The position numbers were made by a program, and so were the translations under genes. 64,000 nucleotides of DNA from Lytechinus pictus (Eukaryota > Echinodermata > Echinoidea > Temnopleuroida > Toxopneustidae): positions 62,734,420 through 62,798,419 of the forward strand of contig NC_087247.1 in assembly GCF_037042905.1 (NCBI RefSeq). The letters are read 5' to 3'. The notes under the pieces are model-generated. The model was not told the origin of the DNA. It did no database searches and saw only the letters and a list, made by a program, of their open reading frames with translations. Shown in pieces: positions 55,075-64,000 of this stretch; position 1 is the first letter of the stretch, and every line of letters starts with the position of its first letter.

Positions 55075-58000
55075 CTGTCAATGAAAAAAATGCTATGTAA
55101 GTATCAACATGTACACCCAAGCTATGATCGAATTTTACCCAAATACAGGAAGTGTAAACACAATACATTGACCACCCACACCATATTCAAGACCATGATA
55201 ACAAGAATATCATTCTTCAGTAAACTATTTTTAAAATATAAGAAGTAATTCATTTGAAAGGAAATGGATTTGCCTTGTCACAATGAAACCTATGTCTTAG
55301 GGTAATCCATTCAACACTTGTGCCATACATATAATATAATGTCAAATTAAAAAGTTTTTGTTTACTCTGGATATGTTATTCCAAACAATTTTTCTGCCAA
55401 GTCTGTCTTTTTTCTCCTCCAAATGAAAATAACTTAATACATTGCACCTACAAAGTGATAACAATACAAATGCTTACTCATTTTCAGTATGATTCAGTAT
55501 GAGCATGAATTAACAATATATACAAATTTTGTTCATTGAAAAATAAGAATAATAAACACTGTAATTCAAACTGACCTCTTGAAAAACCATATCCTCCAGT
55601 TGCACCCTTGAAGCTGTCTTGATCTGAGCTAGATGAGTAACCAGTTGCACCCTCACCTTCAAAGATTGATCCATCTGTTAATACAAAACAGATAAAAATT
55701 GAGACAATATAAATATAATTATAATATTATAAAGCAAAGTTCTGACTGCATAATGCATAATTCTGACAAAAAAGTTTAGATTTTAAAAAAAATGTCACAT
55801 TCTTCCTGGTTGCTTGAGAACAAGTGATGAAAAAAGACAGTAGTGTCCATCTTGTCCTCCTCTGGTCTTGCTCCTTGTGTTTTTTCAACTCCAAGAGACA
55901 TGCATGCCAGTGCTCATGAAAACAATAGTGATATATAGGAGTCACTTCTGCAACCATACAACCAACTCACCTAAGTGTGGATAAGCAAACAAAGGCACAA
56001 CAACCTGTATATACGCCATTGGTGTTCCATGACTTCCATCCATCGGAAAACAATGAGGGATCCAAATATAAGCAGGGGCAATAAATGAGAATGGTATGTT
56101 AGCATCAAATCTCTGCATTATAAATGCTTTTGAGCTTTTCTAACATCACAGACTCGGAATAACAGACAGAAGAAGCAAATAGCATCGCATGAAGTACTGA
56201 ATCAAACTAGAGCCACATCTGATATTTGATACATTATTGTTCTGCAACAACATAAATTGAACACTTTCTTAGCCTGATTGAGTCAATTCAAAACAGCAAC
56301 AGAAGAGTAATGAGAAAAAAGCATAAGGTTTGAAAGGGAAACATTCAGCACTTGAATGAGAGAATACATGTAAGAAAAGAAAGAAAGAAAAAGAATAACA
56401 GTACAGGATCAAGTTGCAAGTAGACCTTATCACCCTTCTCCTGAGAATATGTAGCAAGCTCAGCACTCTCACTGACCTTTCTTGACAGTCTCATCAGATT
56501 CGGCAAGGATCCAAGTTCCTACTGCATAACAAAATGTTCATGGTAGTGGAATCCTCCTGGAATCCCATGATAGGTACATAACATCTTATGACCTACATTT
56601 AGAGACCTTTGCTTATATGTGGTACATGTAAATGTACACCTACTTTTTGAGAACAACATTTGGGAGGCGTTTCATCAATATTTTCATCCGACAAGTTGTC
56701 AGATCTGACATCTTTCCATGATTTTGATTGGCTCTGAGGCACTGTTCCTATGGTAACTGTCGGATAAAATGGGACTTGTCGGATAAAACGTCCGACAAGT
56801 CCTTTCATGAAACGCCCCCCAGGAATATGATGGAGGCAGTCAAAGAAAACTCCTTTATGTGAAACAAGAAAATAGTCACTGTAGATACATACCGGCACTT
56901 TCAACTACAAAGTCTACAATATGCACCATACAATTTAAAACTGACAATATGAGAGTGTCTCAACAGCTTTTCCATGGTATTAGTATATGGCAAGCAAAAT
57001 AATATAATACTGAAATTAATGGAAATAAACATCATTACTGGTTGTTTTCAATTCATGAGAGGATTAGAGACCTCTTGCTCTGTGTCTCTCATCAACCCTT
57101 GTCTTGAGCAATCCCATTATCATTGAAAACATAGTGACACTTTGTGTGGGTCTTAGCCCATTATATTCAACTTGTTTTAAAAGTCACGCTCAACATCAGT
57201 AAAACAGCCTGATCCAAGTCATCCAACAACCCATGGAAACAGACAATGTTAACAACTGAATGAAAACAATTCTCTTCCATTGATCATGTAGCAGTTAAAA
57301 GGTACTAGTAATATTAAATATACAAAGAGTATATTTTCTATAAAAGGGAAAATGTTGGTATGGTAACAACTTTACAGAAGATTGTGAGCCTGCTTAGACT
57401 TTGTAAGAGGCTCACTTGGTTCCTGTGAACAGCAAGTTCAATTGTTTAATTTACAAATTAATTAATGTTAAATATTCATACTTTATTATTCTTTTCAAAT
57501 TCCTCATAAATACACAATGGTATAGCCAATTGACCTCATTGCTACTGAGTTTTCACGATGCCAATAACAACTTACCACTGTCTTCATCATTCGTCAGGGA
57601 CTCAGAGTCTTCTCCAAGAGCAGCAATTACATCTTGCATCTGTTCATCAAAGTCGAGATCCAATGGGTTGATTGGATGAGCAGAGCTTGGCGAGTTAAGG
57701 AGTTCCATGAGGAGAGAGCTGCTGTTTTCTGCTGTACTGAGGTTGGCAGCAGGGAAAGGTGCTGAGGCACTGACTGCATTCATCTGCAATGTTTGCATCA
57801 AGTAGTCTGTCATGTTGTTAGAAGGAGCACTTGCAGTGGCATTTGTAGAGTGACTCTGCGCATCCACATTTGGAAAGTTGTTAAATGAGTCGTTGCGTGT
57901 GGGAGGCAAAAGTATAGGTTGCTGCTGTGACTGGGTGGCATTCTGCAAGCTCACCATGCCATTGGTGGAAGCATTCACAGCAAAGACATCATTCAACAGC

Positions 58001-60595
58001 TGAGGCTGTGACAGTTCAGTGACCTCTGGAACCAGACTTCCAGTGACATTAGCCACTGGTGGGATAAAAAGTGGTTGCTGAGTGGAGTACTCTTCTTGTG
58101 TGTTGTTAAGATTTGGTGTTGGCAGTAACTCAGGAATACTACCTTGAAGTTCTGGAATAGTGGCAAGGTCATGCCACCTCTGTTCTGTTTCTTGCTGACT
58201 AAGCCCAGGGGAAAGTTCAGATTGCGCTGTGTCTGGTGAATACTCATCTTCTAGGAGCTGTAAACAGTCTTCCAATGACAGACTGCTTTCTTGTGGAGGC
58301 TGTGTGTCTTGAGGTGGAGGAGGATGAGGAACTGGTACTTGAGGTTGGACTGTTCGTTGCACTTCTTCTTCAAAATCTTGTTGAGGCCCAGGTACATATT
58401 CTCCTGTCTCTCCATCTATGCTGTAATCCCACAAGTCAAGGCCTTGTTTTTTGAGGTCATCTGTAAACCCTGGTTTTAGGTCTGCCTTATAGGGGTAGGT
58501 GTCAGGACAAACACCCATATCAATATCCTGTCTCCATAGGCTTTCAATCAAGTCCATATCCTGGAAAATGGTAAAAAATAAAAAGAAGAGTGGAATTAGA
58601 CAAATTTCTAGAGAACAAAAAATTCCCTTATGGCAAGTTCCCCCAAGTCTGCACAGTCCCCTTGTCTACGCATACGCTATCTGCGTGATTCTACATGTAC
58701 TGTAGTAGCAGAAGGTACACAACAAACACAAATTTAAACATGCAATCAGATGTTCATTAAAAAATCTGACTCAAATTGGTGGAAAAATAATGAATTTTCT
58801 GGGTTTCTTGTGACAGCCTCAAAATGCAGTCTTTCTCATCAAAAATCCCTGAATCTCATGCAAAGTTTATGGGTGCACAGAAATGGAGGACCATTTTTTT
58901 GTTCAATCTGAAAACAAATGCCGAAGTTTTTTTTCCAAGAAAAACAAACATATTTCATTTTTTAATTAAATATTTGGCACACTTACTCATGATAATATAA
59001 GGAACTATATAAAAAGAAATTCATGTTAAATCTTAACTCAAATCGTTAGGTGCGCAGACTTGGGGACCACCATCATAAATAGATTTCACATTTACACACA
59101 CACACAGTAGTATTTCAAGGACAGTTCCTTTAAGGATATATTTTTTATTTCCAGTACACAACTAAAATATTAGTTTGTCATTTCACAGATTACACAGAAC
59201 CAGTACTCCTACATTAAAGGGGAATCCAGCCTTGGCTATAAAATGATGTGTTGGGAAGGAGAAAAATAAATTAAACAGAATGGTGAAAGTTTGAAAGAAA
59301 TGGGACAAGCAATAAGAAAGTTATAGCTGCTTTAAAATTGAGATCACTAATACTATGTAGATTTCAAATTGGCAACTGAGTAAGTAACTTATGACAAGGG
59401 GCAAGGACAACTTTCCCATAGGCCATGTACTTTATTATCAGGGATTTTTGGTTTTCTCCTAAGTATACCCATTCCCCTGGGGCAGTAATCTAAATATAAC
59501 CCAGGTAGTATATTGTTTTATGTCCTCATGAAAGAAAAATATAATTTGAAATAAAACTTTTGGGGAAAATGACATTTTAGCCATAATATGTATTGGAGTA
59601 CATGGAAGAGTAGTCCTTGCCTTACATCACTATGACTTCCCATATGCGGCCAATTTGAAGTCTCCATGGGTATAGTGATTACCAATATTTATAACTTTTA
59701 AAAATTCATAACTTTCTTGTTGTTGTCCGATATTGTTCAAACTTTCACCTATCAACTTGTCTGATTTTTCGTTTCCTTATAAAAACAAGTTTTTATTTGG
59801 GTCAGATTCCCCTTTAAAGCTACTCCATGGTTTTGTTTTGCAAAGAAATAGAATTAAATAAGGAAATGGTCTTTTGAGAAGAATCTTCTTACAGTGTAGT
59901 TGAAGCTAAACACTTAAAGTGCAGATCATTACTTAGTAAAAAATTTTTTCTTCACTTTTTTCCTTTTAGATCTCAAGTACCTCGATACTGAGCTCATCTG
60001 AGGGTGTTGGGGAGACAGAATGTGACTGCCCCACAGCACCTTCCAATCCTGTATCCATCTCTTCAAAACCTTCATCACTATCACTGTCATGATGCATCGG
60101 CTGTTCCAGGTTTCCACTATTAATATTAATGTTGACATTGCCATTTGTAGGGTTTGTGGGTTGTTGAGCAACCATCAACTGCCCGCTTGACCGATCATTG
60201 GACTCTAATTGATCCAACAAAAAAGTTGTCACTTCCACTCTTCTCCTTGAGCTGGAAACAGATGAAACTCCTTCATAGAGGGAATCAAGTTCTCTAAACA
60301 CTGACCGATCATAGTAAAACGAATCTCTAATGATATCCTTTGTTGAATGTGTTTGTCCAACTGAATTATATAAATTATGGAATTGTGTCTCTGTTAGCCC
60401 AACACTGGGTCCTAAAATTGTATCAGAAAATCCTGAGTTTGTAACCAATATATCTTCTCTTAAATAATCTGTCCAATCAATTCGAAGAACACTCAACATT
60501 AATGCTATCGCTAGCACCGACTCATATGGAAGTTTCTTGCGAATCATTGTGCAAGTTTCAAGGATACTTTTCAAGATTAATTCAAGATCAGTCAC
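54434..60595 (-). CDS. NFE2L1: Cap'n'collar bZIP factor, Nrf1-like (NFE2L family)
   Basis: A CNC-bZIP transcription factor that pairs with small Maf proteins to activate antioxidant and proteasome genes. Five main exons (59981-60595, 57576-58560, 56477-56521, 55576-55674, 54434-55074) join in phase to 2385 nt, 794 residues. Order: a hydrophobic N-terminal helix (SVLAIALMLSVL) and ILGPSVGLTETQFHNLYN, as in ER-anchored Nrf1; a Neh2-like segment (DLIESLWRQDIDMG, then DGETGEYVPGP) for KEAP1; an Asn/Ser/Thr segment with about nine N-x-S/T sequons; the CNC block; basic region RRRGKNKVAAQNCRKRK; the zipper; and the Neh3-like LQQMPDGTVYLIPRN end. It resembles a single ancestral CNC gene with both Nrf1 and Nrf2 traits. 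Convergent with FYCO1. Confidence 0.95.
55576..55674 (-). CDS. NFE2L1: CNC gene exon 4
   Basis: Encodes DGSIFEGEGATGYSSSSDQD then SFKGATGGYGFSR, a Ser/Gly-rich linker containing two GATGxY repeats. Excellent acceptor (TTTTGTATTAACAG), donor GTCAGT, phase 1 to 1. Confidence 0.82.
55675..56476. other. CNC gene intron 3
   Basis: Contains a candidate alternative first exon (55971-56043). Nothing else recognised. Confidence 0.5.
55971..56043 (-). CDS. NFE2L1: Candidate alternative first exon of a short CNC isoform
   Basis: ATG at 56043 opens a frame of 24 codons, MDGSHGTPMAYIQVVVPLFA then YPHL, ending in phase 1 at a strong donor (GTGAGT). Exon 4 accepts phase 1, so the join is in frame. No upstream AG gives a phase-compatible internal exon, so it would have to be a first exon. 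The product would lack the ER anchor and Neh2 but keep the bZIP, like short CNC isoforms of fly cnc. No promoter element is identified. Confidence 0.35.
56477..56521 (-). CDS. NFE2L1: CNC gene exon 3 (45 nt)
   Basis: Encodes VGTWILAESDETVKK with the G of the first codon from exon 2; phase 1 to 1, donor GTCAGT. Its symmetric phase makes it skippable. Supported by splice sites and phase, not by known homology. Confidence 0.55.
56662..56820. repeat. MITE with GGGAGGCGTTTCAT ends
   Basis: GGGAGGCGTTTCAT at the left and ATGAAACGCCCCCC at the right are inverse. GACAAGTTGTC and ACTTGTCGGAT type motifs inside recur in both orientations. 159 bp, non-coding. Confidence 0.72.
56893..56913 (-). CDS. NFE2L1: Possible 21-nt microexon of the CNC gene
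   Basis: 21 nt between an AG and GTATGT, phase 1 to 1, would insert DFVVESA between exons 2 and 3 without disturbing frame. The acceptor has a weak pyrimidine tract, so it may be coincidental. Confidence 0.25.
57576..58560 (-). CDS. NFE2L1: CNC gene exon 2 (Neh2 and sequon-rich region)
   Basis: Residues 206-533. Splicing gives SIE-DMDLIESLWRQDIDMG. The Neh2 low-affinity DLG motif is DMG here, and the high-affinity ETGE is intact (58399-58410). The segment between them is about 34 residues with four Lys, shorter than in human Nrf2. Downstream are Pro/Gln-rich stretches and sequons such as NVT, NAS, NAT, NDS, NMT, NLS and NSS (57700-58110). Acceptor TTTTCCAG, donor GTAAGT, phase 0 to 1. Confidence 0.95.
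58561..59980. other. CNC gene intron 1
   Basis: Contains a long-armed MITE (59213-59819). A promoter for a shorter isoform could lie near 58600-58900 but I see no specific element. Confidence 0.5.
59213..59819. repeat. MITE with GGGGAATC ends
   Basis: The left end TTAAAGGGGAATCCAGCC and the inverse of the right end TTTAAAGGGGAATCTGACCC open arms of about 120 bp that also share GGTGAAAGTTTGAA and AAGAAAGTTAT. The centre is non-coding. Confidence 0.75.
59981..60595 (-). CDS. NFE2L1: CNC gene exon 1 (ER-anchor N terminus)
   Basis: Encodes residues 1-205. LPYESVLAIALMLSVLRIDW is a signal-anchor-like segment. LGPSVGLTETQFHNLYN matches Nrf1 LGPSSAYTQTQFHNLRN. EVTTFLLDQ aligns with the Nrf1 region EVNAWLVHR where DDI2 cleavage releases the factor. 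An acidic patch DSDSDEGFEEMD follows. Donor GAG|GTACTT, phase 0; without splicing the frame stops four codons later. Confidence 0.92.
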
Positions 60596-63500
60596 AAAAC
60601 ATAGATTCTAAATAGATAGAGTTTCAGCTGTGTATTAACTCTACTGCCACATCGTGTCCTATCCTTTTGTTTTGTGGTGAAGTCTGTCCAGCCGTGGTTA
60701 ATTGTTTGTGAAAACAAAGAACGCTGAAATCCTGAATTAAGATATCGCCCGACCAAGCGGATAAACATGCGCAGCCAGTGCATGCAGTGCAGGAGACGTA
60801 GACCTCAGCTAGCGCTCGACCGACCAGCAACGCACATAAAATGAATGAGCACTCCTTTGTTTCCTCATAGGAAATTTAGATTAACGCCAACAACTTCCTT
60901 GACATGATAATTAGACCTTCAAAATTTAACTAATTTTATAGATCTCACATCTATTGACATTTACTACAGAAAAAAAAACTGTGTGCTAAGTCCATTCCTA
61001 TTTTCGTAGAAAATCGACAGCTCCAAGCCAGAATCCAGGCAGGGTGAATGAATGGAATCGCGGCCAACGTTGTGAAGCATGGAAACAACACAAAAACTGA
61101 CGACTCATCCCGTTGACAAATTTTACCGGCACTCTTTAGAAACCACTTTCCCCAATAAATATGTATTTTCCACTCTGCATGTTGAAATTGCTGCTATTCT
61201 GTATGATACTAATCGTCGTATGATCGCAGAAATCACTCTCTCATTCAAAGGACAAAGAAAATGAAGCTCTCAAACAAGATTTTCTCGACTTAGAAACAGC
61301 GGTGCATAGTCGTTCTAATGGTATTCACCCGGTAGTAGAATGTATGGCCGCGCGCAGTATTGCTGCTGCAGGGTCAAATCTAGCATGCTAAAATTAGAAA
61401 ATGAGTAATGAACACGTAGGTTCTCGAATGATTAGTCTGAGTTCTCTGATAGTAACACGTTGAAGATGTATATGATTAAATACGAGGTGTTAATTTTGTT
61501 GAAATCTGTGGTCAGGCTCAGAGTAATAGCTTCGTCGAGCATTTCTAAGAACTGAATAAGAAAAATATTTTCAATCAAATAGGGAAAATTATGCGTCAAG
61601 CGGTTCAATCTTCTTCAACACTTAGAATGATAAGACAATACACAAAAAAGTCTGGATTCTGATACTACCACATTTGTTACGGGCTTTGTTTACATACTTT
61701 CTTTGTGATGAGAAATTTTGGCCAATTACCGGTGGTGTATAATAGGGTGCTGCTGGGTGGAAAGGGGGGGGGGGGGGGTGGGTGTCATCGAAGAGGGGTC
61801 ATAATAATTTCAGAATAAGTATCGTAATTACGCCCCTAAGCTTCGATGACCACTGATTTGGTAAAATTCTCATTTAGCCTTAAAAAAAAAAATGGCGTCT
61901 CATATCACCCGTAATCAGGCTAAATGAGAATTTTACCAAATCAGTGGTCACTATATTCTCACGGTTTCGGACTCGTGACTTGTGTCTTTACTTACACAAC
62001 GCTTCTCAACAGAGCAAACTAACTAAACATGGTGTGGGATAGGCAACGTTCATGATGATCATAAGACAAACTCAGATCAAAGTCCACAAACAATCAATAC
62101 TAGACTAAAGGTCTATTGCATGGCCGTACGCAGAGAAGGAGGCGGGACAACTCATCGAAGTTGCGAAAATTTACTTTTTTTTACTGAAAATTTCCACAAA
62201 TCCTTCAATTTCACTTTAGAAAATGAAAAGAGCGCCCCAATGACAAACTCGGTCGCTTCGCTACTATGGCCATGGTCTATTGGTAATTTGCCGGTTGCCT
62301 CAATCTGAAGACTGAACCAACCAATGCAAATGTTGGGGCATAGGCTTACTGCCCCGCCCGTGCAGGGCCAGTTTGGTTGGCAGACATTACTTCACATCTT
62401 ATTCCATAAATAAATAAGTAACAGATTTGGTTTTGTCACTTACTTTATGTCAGAGGCGTAATGAACCAAATATTTTGAGGGGCCAAACATAGTGTATGGG
62501 GCAAACTTCTTAAAGAGCCGGGAGCGAGAAAAAAAATTAATAAAAAACTACATGATTTTGGGATAGATTTTGACAATTTACTTTGAATATCATACTTCAC
62601 CCCGGATTCATCCCATTTCTTTCCCTTTCTTCTTCTTTTGTTTTGTTTTTTGTTGTGGAGGTGTAGGGGGGGGGGGCATGGCCTCAGGTCCCCCTCGAAA
62701 TTCCCTAGCGCCGCTCCTGAATAGATAGGGAACACTTTTCTCAGACGACAAACGGGATGGTTTTGAAACATCATCAGAGCAGAGAGCACATAAAACATCC
62801 CAGGCGGCGTCGGATGCAGAGGGAGGGGGTTGTGGGGCAGTCGTCCCAATTAGCTAAGTGTGTGTGTGTGTTGGGCGGGGGACGTAGCGTCTACATAATG
62901 TATGCACGTTGGTACTAAAATCAGGATACCTTGCCCCTTCCCCATCCCAATTTGGCGCCGATCAGCATCTGGGCGAGAATAGAGATACACTGTTTGAAGC
63001 CATTAAAATATGACGAAATTAATTGATACTGAGCTTAATAACCCGACACCTGTATCATGCAGGTGACCTGATAGAGAGCTGCATATAAACATATGGGCAT
63101 CATGATTATACAACGAATTAAAAATTATTAGAGAGAGATAGATCATATTACACATATGAAATATGTGCACATTTCAATGCATTACACATGAAAATCACCT
63201 TCATAATTATTATGTAATGGTCACAACACTAGAGTGACCATGGTGACTATTTAATTTCTATGCATTGACCATGCATGTATGGACTTTAAGTGGTACCTGT
63301 ACTCAGACCACAGTCAAGGGGTAACGGTAATAAAGTTATATAACCTTACTATACACATACAAATCTAGGTCTATTAATGATACATCGATTAGCATGTATG
63401 TACTGTAGCCCTAATTAATGGGCCTAATCAATAATAATAAACTTGTTGAAAACACACTGGGTTTATTGAAGTCCCGGATTTGAGTCATAGGCTTAAAATG

Positions 63501-64000
63501 TCACTAAATATATTGCTGTTGCTTACATTCATCATATATATTGAGATGAAAAAAAATTATAAGAAAATGTATGCATGACTTTGGGAAATTCTAGGGTTTT
63601 CAAGAGTGATGCACTGGGAATAATATCACGGAATTACAGCTAAGCTAGGCATATTCCATTTAAAACCATTGACTAAAACTGCTATCAAAATCGTGAACAA
63701 GTTAGAAGAAATATACAATTAGTTTCAGATCGCTAATTTGCTGATTATTACACATCATTATACGCGTTTCTAAGAAGAGTTATACACTGGATTTCACTGG
63801 CCAACGCCCCTCCCCCTTCTTCAAAGGGATCAACAAATACAATTATCATTTATTAAGTACAAGTCCTGAGTTTTATTTGCACAACAAGACCAATGATCAT
63901 TTCCATTATTTGAAGCCACTGTTTGTTAACTCTGCAGGAACAATTGTATTACCGGATAAAACTTAAAATTGAATAATTGAAATTTGCAAATATTTGCCTT
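60596..64000. other. Upstream flank of the CNC gene, no further gene
   Basis: Contains the presumed promoter and 5' untranslated region of the CNC gene (60600-61100; slightly higher GC, no confident TATA or initiator), a perfect hairpin (61847-61950), a G-tract near 61765 and another near 62668. A possible hAT-like remnant spans about 62451-62719 (ends CAGAGGCG and, inverted, CAGGAGCGGCGC). From 62880 to 64000 I see only AT-rich DNA. Confidence 0.5.
61847..61950. repeat. Perfect 33-bp inverted repeat (hairpin)
   Basis: 61847-61879 (beginning TGACCACTGATTTGGTAAAA) is the exact inverse of 61918-61950, with a 38-nt A-rich loop. No mismatch is seen in the arms. Confidence 0.85.

Larger units (their letters stand above)
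56522..57575. other. CNC gene intron 2
   Basis: Holds a foldback MITE (56662-56820) and a possible 21-nt microexon (56893-56913); otherwise unremarkable. Confidence 0.5.

Noticed and set aside
61079..61264. 61-codon plus-strand frame upstream of the CNC gene
   Set aside because: Short, no homology recognised, no supporting splice sites or repeats.

Overview
This is a eukaryotic, AT-rich, intron-rich window. Echinoderm-style protein architecture plus many foldback elements, tRNA-derived SINEs, LINE tails and Tc1/hAT relics suggest a marine deuterostome, most likely an echinoderm such as a sea urchin. That assignment is inference; no species-specific marker was tested. Two protein-coding genes are well supported, and they face each other tail to tail.

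Layout. 1-820 holds no firm gene. 846-1317 is a foldback element, followed by a minus-strand, intronless, frameshifted copy of a long uncharacterised protein (1346-5306) that carries a small hAT-like element in frame. 5.3-8.5 kb is intergenic, with a GC-rich repeat, a foldback element and the 3' end of a non-LTR retrotransposon. From 8690 to 43794 on the plus strand lies an FYCO1 orthologue, rebuilt as 21 coding exons (about 1605 residues) whose splice phases all agree: RUN domain, very long coiled coil with a 1920-nt exon, FYVE finger, LC3-interacting motif and GOLD domain. Its introns hold most of the repeats: four copies of a tandem-repeat family rich in AGGTCA half-sites, a palindromic element with nine RFX X-box-like sites, SINEs, a decayed protein copy (33.0-34.8 kb), and a 2.9-kb Tc1-like composite with two near-identical head-to-head transposase genes in intron 19.

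43.8-52.6 kb is intergenic repeat-rich DNA with a hAT transposase remnant and long inverted repeats. From 60595 down to 54434 on the minus strand lies a cap'n'collar bZIP gene (NFE2L1/NFE2L2/cnc family). It encodes an Nrf1-type ER-anchored N terminus, a Neh2-like KEAP1-binding region with an ETGE motif, a sequon-rich segment and a CNC-bZIP domain. 60.6-64 kb holds no further gene.

How the genes relate. FYCO1 links PI3P- and LC3-positive autophagosomes to kinesin transport; the CNC factor drives oxidative and proteasome stress responses. Both act in proteostasis, but nothing in the sequence shows co-regulation, and their adjacency may be chance. The most checkable oddities are a 36-nt cassette exon that would split the FYVE domain, the double-transposase palindrome, the X-box array, and possible alternative starts in the CNC gene.
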